The position numbers were made by a program, and so were the translations under genes. The notes under the pieces are model-generated. The model was not told the DNA's origin. It saw only the letters and a list, made by a program, of their open reading frames with translations, and made no database searches. Below are positions 15,064-23,865 of a DNA stretch of 64,000 bases, piece by piece. The DNA comes from Actinotalea caeni (GTDB lineage: Bacteria > Actinomycetota > Actinomycetes > Actinomycetales > Beutenbergiaceae): assembly GCF_009733795.1 (NCBI RefSeq), contig NZ_WNXX01000006.1, positions 149,008 to 213,007 of the forward strand, read 5' to 3'. Within the stretch, counting starts at the first letter, position 1; each line of letters begins with the position of its first letter.

Positions 15064-16040
15064 GCATGACGAAGGCTCGCGTGGCGGAGGTGGCGGTCGG
15101 CGGCGTCGAGCCGACGCCGGCGTCGCCGCCCGTCCGCACCAACACGTGGCGGCGCGCGCTGCGCCGGGACTGGCGGCTCTACTCCTTCCTCGTCGCCCCG
15201 GTGCTGTTCCTGCTGGTCTTCCGGTACCTGCCGATGGCGGGCAACGTAATCGCGTTCCGGCGGTTCCGGCCCGGCAGCTCGATCTTCGGCGACGAGTGGG
15301 TGGGCTTCTACTACTTCGAGGCCTTCATCAACAACCAGGCGTTCTGGTCGGTGTTCTGGAACACCGTCATCCTCGGCGCGCTGACGCTGCTCATCTGCTT
15401 CCCGCTGCCGATCGTGCTGGCGCTCATGCTCAACGAGCTCCGGTCGCGCCGGTTCAAGCGGGTGGTGCAGACCATCTCGTACCTGCCGCACTTCCTCTCG
15501 ATCGTCATCGTCGCCGGCATCGTGTTCCAGCTGACCTCGCTCGACGGCACGATCAACCAGATCGTCCGGGCGGCCGGAGGCGACGCGATCCCCTTCATGC
15601 AGCTGCCGGAGTGGTTCCGCACCGTCTACGTCTCCTCCGAGGTGTGGCAGACGGTCGGCTGGGGCACGATCCTCTACCTCGCCGCGCTGACCACGATCGA
15701 CGAGCAGCTGTACGAGGCCGCGCGGATCGACGGCGCCAACCGCTGGCAGCAGACGTGGCACATCACGCTGCCCGGCATCCGCCCGACGATGGTCGTGCTG
15801 CTGATCCTCAACATCGGGTCGTTCATGGCGGTCGGCTTCGAGAAGGTGCTGCTGCTGCAGAACCCGCTCATCTACTCGACCGGTGACGTCATCTCGACGT
15901 ACCTGTACCGCGTCGGCATCCAGTCGGCGCAGTTCTCCTACGGCACCGCGATCGGTCTCTTCGAGGCCGTGATCGGGCTCGTCCTCGTCCTCTCCGCGAA
16001 CGTCGTCTCGCGCCGACTGGTTGGAGCCTCGCTGTGGTGA
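15060..16040 (+). CDS. Carbohydrate ABC transporter permease (LplB type)
   Basis: A 326-residue permease with six predicted membrane helices and the ABC-importer EAA loop YEAARIDGANRWQQTWHITL, which docks the ATPase. The N-terminal block SFLVAPVLFLLVFRYLPMAG and the FRPG motif resemble the LplB/YtcP-associated permease branch that imports oligosaccharides in partnership with DUF624 proteins. The ATG at 15060 overlaps the GH3 stop (ATGA); ATG 15066 is an alternative. Works with the next gene as the membrane heterodimer. Confidence 0.93.
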   Translation: MSMTKARVAEVAVGGVEPTPASPPVRTNTWRRALRRDWRLYSFLVAPVLFLLVFRYLPMAGNVIAFRRFRPGSSIFGDEWVGFYYFEAFINNQAFWSVFWNTVILGALTLLICFPLPIVLALMLNELRSRRFKRVVQTISYLPHFLSIVIVAGIVFQLTSLDGTINQIVRAAGGDAIPFMQLPEWFRTVYVSSEVWQTVGWGTILYLAALTTIDEQLYEAARIDGANRWQQTWHITLPGIRPTMVVLLILNIGSFMAVGFEKVLLLQNPLIYSTGDVISTYLYRVGIQSAQFSYGTAIGLFEAVIGLVLVLSANVVSRRLVGASLW

Positions 16041-16969
16041 CCGATCTCGCCAAGACGCCGGACATCGTCGCCGTCCGCACCGCGGGCGGCACGGTCAAGG
16101 ACAGCACCGGGTACCGGGTCTTCCGTGTCGTCAACGCGACCGTGCTGACCGTCATCTGCCTGGTGACGCTGTACCCGTTCGTCAACCTGGTCGCGAAGTC
16201 CTTCTCCTCCGAGGGCCAGATCGCGGCGGGCAACGTCAACCTGATCCCGCGCGGCTTCAACACCACGACCTTCCAGGCCGTGATGAGCGACCCGATGTTC
16301 TGGACCAACTACAAGAACACGGTCGTCTACACGGTGGTCGGCACCGTCATCGCGATGGCGATCACCAGCACCTACGCGTACGCGATCAGCCGCCCGTACC
16401 TCAAGGGCCGGATGTTCTTCATTGGGATCGCGGTCTTCACGATGTTCTTCGGCGGCGGCCTGATCCCGAACTACATCCTCGTCGCGAACTTCCTCGGCTG
16501 GCGCAACTCGATGTGGGCGGTCGTCGTCCCGGGGGCGCTGAGCATCTTCAACCTGCTCGTCATGAAGTCGTTCTTCGAGAACTTCCCGACCGAGCTCGAG
16601 GAGGCCGCGACGATCGACGGCCTGACGACGTACGGCGTCTTCGCCCGGATCGTGCTGCCGCTGTCCAAGGCGGTCATCGCGACGATGACGCTGTTCTACG
16701 CGGTCGGGCTGTGGAACTCCTGGTTCAGCGCGTTCCTGTACCTGGACGACAAGGACCTGTTCCCGGTCACGGTCTACCTGCGCAACCTCATCGCGGCGGC
16801 CACCGGGTCGCAGGAGGTGACCGGCGGCGCGGGCGCCGACGCGGTGCAGATCGGCGCCAACATCCAGGCGGTCACGATGCTGCTCACGGTCCTGCCCATC
16901 ATCTGCCTCTACCCGTTCCTGCAGAGGTACTTCGTCTCGGGCGTGATGCTCGGCTCGGTCAAGGGCTGA
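16034..16969 (+). CDS. Carbohydrate ABC transporter permease (YtcP type)
   Basis: A 311-residue permease with six membrane helices and the EAA loop ELEEAATIDGLTTYGVFARI. The opening TLYPFVNLVAKSFSSEGQIA and the closing PFLQRYFVSGVMLGSVKG match YtcP/MalG-like permeases that pair with LplB-type partners. The GTG at 16034 overlaps the end of the preceding gene by 7 nt; a second GTG at 16037 is equally possible. No ATPase gene occurs in this operon, as in many actinobacterial sugar importers that share one MsiK ATPase. Confidence 0.93.
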   Translation: MVTDLAKTPDIVAVRTAGGTVKDSTGYRVFRVVNATVLTVICLVTLYPFVNLVAKSFSSEGQIAAGNVNLIPRGFNTTTFQAVMSDPMFWTNYKNTVVYTVVGTVIAMAITSTYAYAISRPYLKGRMFFIGIAVFTMFFGGGLIPNYILVANFLGWRNSMWAVVVPGALSIFNLLVMKSFFENFPTELEEAATIDGLTTYGVFARIVLPLSKAVIATMTLFYAVGLWNSWFSAFLYLDDKDLFPVTVYLRNLIAAATGSQEVTGGAGADAVQIGANIQAVTMLLTVLPIICLYPFLQRYFVSGVMLGSVKG

Positions 16970-17038
16970 CCGTCGCCGCCTGCTGCGCGCCCCATCCAGA
17001 CGTCGAACGACGGCGTCGACACCAGAAGGAGAGAAACC

Positions 17039-18706
17039 ATGGCACTGACCCGCAGGCGCATGACGGGAGCGGCGGCACTCGCCGCGGCCGCCGTCGTGCT
17101 CACGGCATGCTCGTCCGGGGGTGACGGCGGCCAGGGCACCGACGGCCCCGACGGCTCCGCCGAGCCGGCCCTCATCGACGAGAGCCAGATGGTCGGCGCG
17201 ATGGAGGACTACGACGTCGGCGTCACCTTCCAGGCGACCGAGCCGATCGACTTCTCGCTGCTGTACCGCGATCACCCGAACTACCCGGTGCAGGAGGACT
17301 GGTCGGTCTTCCAGCACCTGGAGGAGGACCAGGGCGTCACGTTCGACCTCACGGTCGTGCCGCTGGCGGACTGGGACCAGAAGAAGGCGCTGCTGGTCTC
17401 CGCCGGCGACGCGCCGGAGATCATCTCGGTCACCTACCCCGGCCAGGAGACCCAGTTCGTCAGCGGCGGTGCGCTGCTGCCGGTCTCGGACTACTTCGAG
17501 TACATGCCGAACTTCACCCAGAAGGTGCAGGACTGGGGGCTCGAGGCCGAGATCGAGACCCTCCGGCAGTCCGACGGCAAGATCTACATGCTGCCGGGCA
17601 TCCGCGAGGTCCCCGACGTCCAGTACACCGTCGTCATCCGTGAGGACCTGTTCGAGAACGCGGGCATCACCGAGGACCCGGCCACGTGGGACGAGTTCGC
17701 CGAGCAGCTGGCCGCCGTCAAGGAGGCCAACCCGGAGCTGAGCTACGCGATGTCGGACCGCTGGACCGACACCACCACGCTCGGCTCGTTCCTCAACGTC
17801 ATGGCGCCCACGTTCGGCACCAGCGCGGGCTGGGGCTACAGCAACACCTGGTACGACCACGACGCCGGTGAGTTCGTCTTCACCGGCGGGTCCGACGCCT
17901 ACCGCGACCTGCTCACCTACGCCCACGGTCTCGTCGAGCAGGGTCTGCTCGACCCGGAGGTCACGCAGAGCGACGACCAGGCCGTGCAGAAGTTCGTCTC
18001 GGGCGACGCGGCCGCGATCTCCGGCAACACCCAGGTGATCGCCGAGTACCGCACCAAGCTCGCCGACGCCGGCGTGGACGCCCCGATCAGGCTCATCACG
18101 ATCCCGGACGGGCCGTACGGCAGCTACCTCGCAGGCAGCCAGCTGTCGTCGGGTCTCATGCTGAGCAGCGAGGTGGCCGACAGCCCGAACCTGCTCGCGC
18201 TGCTGCAGCTCGTCGACTGGCTCTACTACTCCGACGAGGGCATCGAGTTCGCCCAGTGGGGTGTCGAGGGCGAGACCTACACCCGCGCCGAGGACGGCAC
18301 GCGCACGCTGCTGGACGACATCGGCTGGAACGCGCTCAACCCCGACGCCGAGCGCAAGCTCAACACCGACTTCGGCTACAGCAACGGCGTGTTCCTGCTG
18401 GCCAACGGCTCCTCGCAGGAGCTGCTGCAGTCGGTGATGACCGAGGAGATCGCCACCTGGACCGAGGAGGTGCTCGCGAGCAAGGAGATCATGCCGGTGG
18501 CACCCGCGGCCCGGCTCGACGAGATGGAGCTGGAGACGACGTCGCTGCTGGACAGCCAGCTGCGTGACGCCGTGCAGGCCGCCACGGCCGCCTTCATCAC
18601 CGGGCAGCGTCCGCTGAGCGACTGGGACGCCTACGTCGCGGAGATGGAGGGCCTCGGGGCCACCCAGCTCGTCGACACCTACAACGCGGCGCTGGCCCGC
18701 CAGTGA
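17039..18706 (+). CDS. Extracellular sugar-binding lipoprotein of the ABC importer
   Basis: A 555-residue family-1-type solute-binding protein of the long LplA/YtcQ class. It begins with a twin-Arg-like basic stretch, a hydrophobic segment and the lipobox VVLTACSSGG, predicting lipid anchoring at Cys22. The mature part is acidic and aromatic-rich, typical for oligosaccharide capture, with DFSLLYRDHPNYPVQEDW and ISVTYPGQETQFVSGGALLP. The ATG at 17039 follows GAAGGAGAG. It follows the two permease genes by 69 nt, and a hairpin after its stop probably protects its mRNA or limits readthrough. Confidence 0.92.
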   Translation: MALTRRRMTGAAALAAAAVVLTACSSGGDGGQGTDGPDGSAEPALIDESQMVGAMEDYDVGVTFQATEPIDFSLLYRDHPNYPVQEDWSVFQHLEEDQGVTFDLTVVPLADWDQKKALLVSAGDAPEIISVTYPGQETQFVSGGALLPVSDYFEYMPNFTQKVQDWGLEAEIETLRQSDGKIYMLPGIREVPDVQYTVVIREDLFENAGITEDPATWDEFAEQLAAVKEANPELSYAMSDRWTDTTTLGSFLNVMAPTFGTSAGWGYSNTWYDHDAGEFVFTGGSDAYRDLLTYAHGLVEQGLLDPEVTQSDDQAVQKFVSGDAAAISGNTQVIAEYRTKLADAGVDAPIRLITIPDGPYGSYLAGSQLSSGLMLSSEVADSPNLLALLQLVDWLYYSDEGIEFAQWGVEGETYTRAEDGTRTLLDDIGWNALNPDAERKLNTDFGYSNGVFLLANGSSQELLQSVMTEEIATWTEEVLASKEIMPVAPAARLDEMELETTSLLDSQLRDAVQAATAAFITGQRPLSDWDAYVAEMEGLGATQLVDTYNAALARQ

Positions 18707-18716
18707 CGCCCCGCCG

Positions 18717-18745
18717 CCGGCCGGGTGCCCCGTGCACCCGGCCGG
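18717..18745 (+). terminator. Hairpin between binding-protein and DUF624 genes (attenuator or mRNA stabiliser)
   Basis: A perfect 12-bp stem (18717-18728 with 18734-18745) with a 5-nt loop lies 10 nt after the stop of the binding-protein gene inside the operon. Such intra-operonic hairpins often raise the level of binding-protein mRNA relative to later genes. Confidence 0.6.
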
Positions 18746-18772
18746 TGGCCCGCTCCAGGGAGGCACGCGAGG

Positions 18773-19495
18773 ATGACGGCCGTGGCACGCAGCGGTGAGG
18801 CACGGGGCGCGACGCCGGTCGGCCAGGTCGGGGAGGTCGGGCGGGGCCCGCTGTCGCGCGGTGCCGCCTGGGTGTACCGGTTCGCGGTCCTCGAGGTGCT
18901 CCTGGTGCTCGCGTGCCTGCCCGGCCTCGTGGTCGCGCTGCTGCTGGACCGGCACCCCTCCAACCTGCCGCTCGCGGTGCTCGCGCTCGCGCCGGTCGGG
19001 CCAGCCCTGGTTGCCGGTGTCGCGGCGAGCGCCGCGTGGCGGCGCGACGACGACCTGTCGCCCGCCCGGCCGTTCGTGCGGGCGTACCTGCGGGACGTGC
19101 GCGCGACGCTGCTGTGGTGGCTGCCGACGGTGCTGCTGCTCGCGGTGCTCACGTTCAACCTCGTGCACCTCGACGCGGTCGACGGCGGCGCCGCGCTGCT
19201 GCCCGCCCTGCTGCTGGTGACCGCGGCGGTCGCCGTGTGGTCGGGTCACATGGTCGTGCTGACCGCCTCCTTCCACCTCCGCACCCGCGACGCCGCACGG
19301 ATCGCGGTGGCCGCGCTGGTGCCCCAGTGGCGCCTGAGCCTCGGCGTGCTGTCGCTGCTGGTCGTCGCGGGCGCGGTGCTGCTGTGGTCGGAGATCGCGC
19401 TGCTGCTGCTCGCCTGGGCGTTCGTCGCGCTGCTCGCGGTGATGGCGCGACCGCTCGTGGCCCACGTCACCGAGAGGTACACCCGACATGACTGA
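18773..19495 (+). CDS. DUF624 (YesL-like) membrane protein
   Basis: A 240-residue protein with about five membrane helices and the DUF624 features: an N-terminal membrane segment after a short polar leader, ALAPVGPALVAGVAASAAWR and the segment SPARPFVRAYLRDVRATLLW. DUF624 genes accompany LplB/YtcP-type oligosaccharide importers in Firmicutes and Actinobacteria; the molecular role is unknown. The ATG at 18773 is preceded by AGGGAGG, which decides the start. The TGA overlaps the GH42 ATG by 8 nt, so translation of GH42 is probably coupled. Confidence 0.85.
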   Translation: MTAVARSGEARGATPVGQVGEVGRGPLSRGAAWVYRFAVLEVLLVLACLPGLVVALLLDRHPSNLPLAVLALAPVGPALVAGVAASAAWRRDDDLSPARPFVRAYLRDVRATLLWWLPTVLLLAVLTFNLVHLDAVDGGAALLPALLLVTAAVAVWSGHMVVLTASFHLRTRDAARIAVAALVPQWRLSLGVLSLLVVAGAVLLWSEIALLLLAWAFVALLAVMARPLVAHVTERYTRHD

Positions 19496-21620
19496 GCCGG
19501 GCGCCGTCGTCGTGCCGCCGCTGCGCAGCCCCGCTCCGGCGCCGACGCCGGCGCGGCTGCCTCGCCTGGACCACGTCGCCTACGGCGGCGACTACAACCC
19601 CGAGCAGTGGCCGAAGGACGTCTGGGACCTCGACCACGAGGCGTTCGACGCCGCCCGCATCACGACCGTGACGCTGGGGGTGTTCGCCTGGTCGCTCACC
19701 CAGCCCGCCGAGGACGTCTACGACTTCACGGTGCTCGACGAGATCGTGCAGCGCGCGGCCGACGCGGGTCGCTGGATCTGCCTCGCGACCGGCACCGGCG
19801 CGCTGTCGCCGTGGATCGCGCGGGCCTACCCGGAGGTCACCCGCGTCGACTTCCAGGGGCGCAAGCACCGCTACGGCCAGCGGCACAACGCCTGCTGGAG
19901 CTCGCCCGCCTTCCGACGCCTCGCCGCCGGCATCGCCGGTAAGGTCGCGGAGCGCTACGGCGACCACCCGAACGTCGTCGCGTGGCACGTCGGCAACGAG
20001 TACGGGGGCGACGGCGGCGCCTGCTACTGCGACCTCTGCGCCGCCGAGTTCCGCGCCTGGCTGCGCGAGCGCTACGGCACGCTGGAGGAGCTGAACGAGG
20101 CCTGGTGCACGACGTTCTGGTCGCACCGCTTCACCGACTGGGACGAGATCGAGCCGCCCAGCGCGCTCACCGAGCACTGGAAGGACCGCCGCTACACCGC
20201 GTTCCAGGGCATCACGCTCGACTACCGGCGGTTCTCGACCGACAACGCGATCCGGCAGTTCGCGGAGGAGAAGGCGGCGATCCGTGCCCACTCGGACCTG
20301 CCGGTGACGACCAACCTCATGGGCTTCTTCGAGCCGCTGGACTACCACCGCTGGGCGCCGCACCTGGACTTCGCGTCCTGGGACAACTACCCGCCGCGGT
20401 CCGACGAGCCCTGGCGCACCGCGCTCACGCACGACCTGGTGCGCGGCCTCAAGGACGGGGCGCCGTTCTGGCTGATGGAGCAGACCCCGACGGTCACGGC
20501 GTCGCGCGACGTCAACCCGGTGCGCCGGCCCGGCGTGATGCGGCTGTGGTCCTGGCAGGCGGTCGCGCACGGCGCGGACTCGGTGCTGTTCTTCCAGATG
20601 CGCGCCTCGCGCGGTGCGTGCGAGATGACCCACGGCGCGGTGCTCGACCACTCGGGCCGCCTCGACACGCGGGCGTTCCGCGAGGTCGCCGGCCTCGGCG
20701 CCGAGCTGGAGCGGCTCGGCGACCTCGTGCTCGGAGGCCGCACCCCGGCGCGGTGCGCACTGCTGGTCGACTGGGACTCCTGGTGGGCCGTCGAGATGGC
20801 CGACGGTCCGAACCGGCTGATCGGCTACGTCCCGACCGTGCTGTCGTGGGGCCGGGCGTTCTGGGAGGCAGGTGCGCAGCTCGACGTCGTGCCGGTGACG
20901 GCGGACCTGTCCGGCTACGACGTCGTCGCGGCGCCGCTGCTGCACATGGTCAAGGGCGACCTGCCCGAGCGGCTGCGCGGCGTCGCCGAGCGGGGCGGCA
21001 CCGTGCTCACCGGCTACCTGTCCGGACGCGTGGACGAGGACGACCGGCGCTTCCTCGCCGACGTGCCCGGGCCGCTCGCGGGGCTGGCGGGCGTGCGGGT
21101 CGCCGAGACCGACGCGGCCGAGCCCGCGGTCGGCAACCCGGTCGCGTTCGACGGCGGCCCGGTCGTCGACGGCCGCATGGTCTTCGAGGTGCTCGTGCCC
21201 GAGGGGGCGGAGGTGATGGCGCGCTACCGCGCCGACTTCTACGCCGAGGCGCCCGCGGTCACCCGGCACCGGGTGAGGGCTGCGGACGGGGGCGAGGGGC
21301 ACGTCTGGTACGTCGGCACCCAGCTCGACCAGCCCGGCGTCACCCACGTCGTGCGGCGCGCGCTCGCCCGCCACGGCCTGCTCGGTCCCTACGCGGAGAT
21401 CGAGGGCCTGGAGCTGGCGACGCGCGAGACGCCGTCGGGCGCCGTCGTCGACTTCCTGCTGCACCACGGGCCCGCGGAGGTCACGGTGCCGCTGCACGCG
21501 GCGGGCGAGGACGTGCTCACCGGGCGCCGCTACGCCGTCGGCGACCGTGTGACGCTGCGCCCGACCGACGTGGTCGTGCTGCGTCGCGACGAGCCCACCG
21601 AGGTGGCTGTTCCTGGATAG
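19488..21620 (+). CDS. Glycoside hydrolase family 42 beta-galactosidase
   Basis: A 710-residue GH42 enzyme with the three-domain layout: TIM barrel starting YGGDYNPEQWPKDVWDLD, trimerisation domain and C-terminal beta domain. The acid/base glutamate is E171 in AWHVGNEYGG, and the nucleophile is E331 in PFWLMEQTPT. A zinc-site-like cysteine cluster is visible in CYCDLCAAEF. It hydrolyses terminal beta-galactosides (some members act on beta-1,6 or plant galactans or alpha-L-arabinosides). No signal peptide, so cytoplasmic. The start overlaps the DUF624 gene. Confidence 0.94.
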   Translation: MTEPGAVVVPPLRSPAPAPTPARLPRLDHVAYGGDYNPEQWPKDVWDLDHEAFDAARITTVTLGVFAWSLTQPAEDVYDFTVLDEIVQRAADAGRWICLATGTGALSPWIARAYPEVTRVDFQGRKHRYGQRHNACWSSPAFRRLAAGIAGKVAERYGDHPNVVAWHVGNEYGGDGGACYCDLCAAEFRAWLRERYGTLEELNEAWCTTFWSHRFTDWDEIEPPSALTEHWKDRRYTAFQGITLDYRRFSTDNAIRQFAEEKAAIRAHSDLPVTTNLMGFFEPLDYHRWAPHLDFASWDNYPPRSDEPWRTALTHDLVRGLKDGAPFWLMEQTPTVTASRDVNPVRRPGVMRLWSWQAVAHGADSVLFFQMRASRGACEMTHGAVLDHSGRLDTRAFREVAGLGAELERLGDLVLGGRTPARCALLVDWDSWWAVEMADGPNRLIGYVPTVLSWGRAFWEAGAQLDVVPVTADLSGYDVVAAPLLHMVKGDLPERLRGVAERGGTVLTGYLSGRVDEDDRRFLADVPGPLAGLAGVRVAETDAAEPAVGNPVAFDGGPVVDGRMVFEVLVPEGAEVMARYRADFYAEAPAVTRHRVRAADGGEGHVWYVGTQLDQPGVTHVVRRALARHGLLGPYAEIEGLELATRETPSGAVVDFLLHHGPAEVTVPLHAAGEDVLTGRRYAVGDRVTLRPTDVVVLRRDEPTEVAVPG

Positions 21621-21630
21621 GTTCGGGGAC

Positions 21631-23349
21631 GTGAGCACCGAGCCGTGGTGGCGCCGCGCCGTCGTGTACCAGGTCTACCCGCGCAGCTTCGCCGACTCCG
21701 ACGGCGACGGCATCGGCGACATCCGCGGCATCCTGCAGCGGCTCGACCACATCGCCGCGCTCGGCGTCGACGCGGTCTGGCTGTCGCCGGTCTACGTCTC
21801 TCCGCAGGTCGACAACGGCTACGACATCTCCGACTACCAGGCGATCGACCCGACGTTCGGCACGCTGGCCGACCTCGACGAGCTCATCGAGGCGATGCAC
21901 GCGCGCGGTCTCCGGCTCGTCATGGACCTCGTCGTCAACCACACCTCCGACCAGCACCCCTGGTTCCAGGAGTCGCGCGACCCGGCGAGCCCCAGGCGCG
22001 ACTGGTACATCTGGCGGCCGGGGCGACCCGACCCCGACGACCCGGGTGCGACGCTGCCGCCGAACAACTGGTCGTCGGTGTTCCTGGGCTCGGCGTGGGA
22101 GCTCGACCCGGTCAGCGGCGAGTACTACCTGCACTCGTTCACCCCGCAGCAGCCCGACCTCAACTGGGCGGAGCCGGCGGTCCGGCAGGCCGTCTACGCG
22201 ATGATGCGCTGGTGGTTGGACCGCGGGGTCGACGGCTTCCGCATGGACGTCATCAACCTCATCTCCAAGCCCGAGGGGCTGCCCGACGCCGAGCAGGGCA
22301 ACCAGCTCGAGATGGTCGTCAACGACCCGGGCCTGCACCGCTACCTCGCCGAGATGCGGCGCGAGGTGTTCGACGCCTACCCCGACCGCACGTTCCTCAC
22401 CGTCGGCGAGATGCTCGCCGTCACGCCCGAGCAGGCGGTGCTGGCGACCGACCCCGCGCGCCGCGAGCTCGACATGGTGTTCCAGTTCGAGCACATGGAC
22501 GTCGACCACGGCGCGCTCGGCAAGTACGACCCGCAGCCGCTCGACCTGCGTGCGCTCAAGGCGTCGCTCGCGCGGTGGCAGGAGATGCTGGCCGGGCAGG
22601 GGTGGAACTCCCTCTACCTCAACAACCACGACCAGCCGCGCGTGGTCTCCCGCTGGGGCGACGACGGCCGCTACTGGCGCGAGTCCGCGACGCTGCTCGG
22701 CGGCGTGCTGCACCTGCACCAGGGCACGCCGTTCGTGTACCAGGGCGAGGAGATCGGGATGACGAACTACCCGTTCGCCCGCCCCGAGGACTACCGCGAC
22801 GTCGAGGCCGCCCGCGCCTACGAGATCGCGACGATGATGGGTCTGCCCGAGGAGCTGATCCTCGGCAGCATGGCGCGGATGAGCCGCGACAACGCGCGCA
22901 CCCCGATGCAGTGGGACGGCGACGCCGAGGCCGGCTTCACGACCGGGCGGTCGTGGCTGCCGGTGCACCAGAACCACCTGTGGCTCAACGTGGCGGCGCA
23001 GCAGGACGACCCGCACTCGGTGCTGTCCTTCTACAAGCGCCTGATCGCGCTGCGGAAGACGGAGGACGTGATCACCACCGGCTCGTTCCGGCTGCTGGAG
23101 CCCGACCACGCGCGGCTGTGGGCGTTCGTGCGCGAGTCCGGGGACCAGCGGCTCCTCGTCGTCGCGAACGTCTCGGGCGACCCGTTGCGGCTTCCGGCCG
23201 GCGACCCCTTCGCAGCGCTCGACGGCGGCCGGCTGCTGATCGGCAACTACCCGGACGGCGCCGGCGACGCACCCGGCGGGGCCGAGGGCGGCGCGGGTGC
23301 CGAGCCGGGCGTGCTGCGCCCGTGGGAGCTGCGCGCCGTCTACGTCTGA
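21631..23349 (+). CDS. GH13 alpha-glucosidase, probably oligo-1,6-glucosidase-like
   Basis: A 572-residue alpha-amylase-family enzyme starting WWRRAVVYQVYPRSFADSDG. Catalytic residues are all present: nucleophile D206 in DGFRMDVINLISK, acid/base E260 in LTVGEMLAV and D334 in NNHDQPRVVSRWG. The Val directly after the nucleophile is the residue found in oligo-1,6-glucosidases, while alpha-1,4 enzymes usually have Ala or Thr; alpha-1,6 cleavage is therefore inferred. No signal peptide. The GTG at 21631 lacks a Shine-Dalgarno, but TAGGTT at 21618-21623, whose first three bases are the GH42 stop, could be a -10 for a separate leaderless transcript. Confidence 0.93.
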   Translation: MSTEPWWRRAVVYQVYPRSFADSDGDGIGDIRGILQRLDHIAALGVDAVWLSPVYVSPQVDNGYDISDYQAIDPTFGTLADLDELIEAMHARGLRLVMDLVVNHTSDQHPWFQESRDPASPRRDWYIWRPGRPDPDDPGATLPPNNWSSVFLGSAWELDPVSGEYYLHSFTPQQPDLNWAEPAVRQAVYAMMRWWLDRGVDGFRMDVINLISKPEGLPDAEQGNQLEMVVNDPGLHRYLAEMRREVFDAYPDRTFLTVGEMLAVTPEQAVLATDPARRELDMVFQFEHMDVDHGALGKYDPQPLDLRALKASLARWQEMLAGQGWNSLYLNNHDQPRVVSRWGDDGRYWRESATLLGGVLHLHQGTPFVYQGEEIGMTNYPFARPEDYRDVEAARAYEIATMMGLPEELILGSMARMSRDNARTPMQWDGDAEAGFTTGRSWLPVHQNHLWLNVAAQQDDPHSVLSFYKRLIALRKTEDVITTGSFRLLEPDHARLWAFVRESGDQRLLVVANVSGDPLRLPAGDPFAALDGGRLLIGNYPDGAGDAPGGAEGGAGAEPGVLRPWELRAVYV

Positions 23350-23787
23350 CGATGGTCGGCGGGAGGGTCCGCGCGCCACACCGTGCCACGCCGGTCGTGG
23401 CCGATCCACCGCTCGATCTCGACCGCCAGGCGGGCCGCGCAGCAGCCCCGCCGCCCGGAGGTAGAGCGCCCCGGAGTCGGACCCGGCGAGCACGAGCCCG
23501 TCGCCGCCACGTCGCTTCGCCTCCGCGATCCGCCCGGGCAGAGGGTCGTCGGCGTCGCGCTCGATCCAGCCGCCCGCCACCACGAGCACGTCTGCACGCT
23601 CGGGCGTCCATCCGACCAGGCCCGCGTAGCGGGTGCCGTAGCAGCCGGTCACCTCGGTCGCGCCGTCGGACGTGACGAGCACCGACTCGACGTCGGCACC
23701 GAGGAGCCGGGCGCGGCAGAAGACGTCGTGGGGCAGGGTCGCGTCCATGTCCGCGACGCCGTCGAACATGAGGACCTCGACGCGCAT
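23340..23787 (-). pseudogene. DJ-1/PfpI-family remnant with internal deletion and frameshift
   Basis: From ATG 23787 the frame encodes about 118 residues of a DJ-1/PfpI protein (MRVEVLMFDGVADMDATLPH through GALYLRAAGLLRG). Here the frame is lost. A shifted frame continues as LAVEIERWIGHDRRGTVWR and stops at 23340, which resembles the extreme C-terminus of this family. About 60-70 residues between them seem to be missing. The nucleophile-elbow position usually held by Cys reads SDSGA. The remnant overlaps the GH13 gene tail by 10 nt. Probably non-functional; a sequencing error alone would not restore the missing segment. Confidence 0.65.
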
Positions 23788-23865
23788 GCCGGGACGATAG
23801 GTGGGCGGCGCGGAGCGCACCAGTGCTGGGTCGCCGCGCCCCGACACGGTCGGGCCGGGCGAGGC

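Noticed and set aside
15938..19489. Open frame of about 1180 codons antisense to the permease, binding-protein and DUF624 genes
   Set aside because: It has low-complexity composition and no domain, while the opposite strand holds clear genes with ribosome sites.
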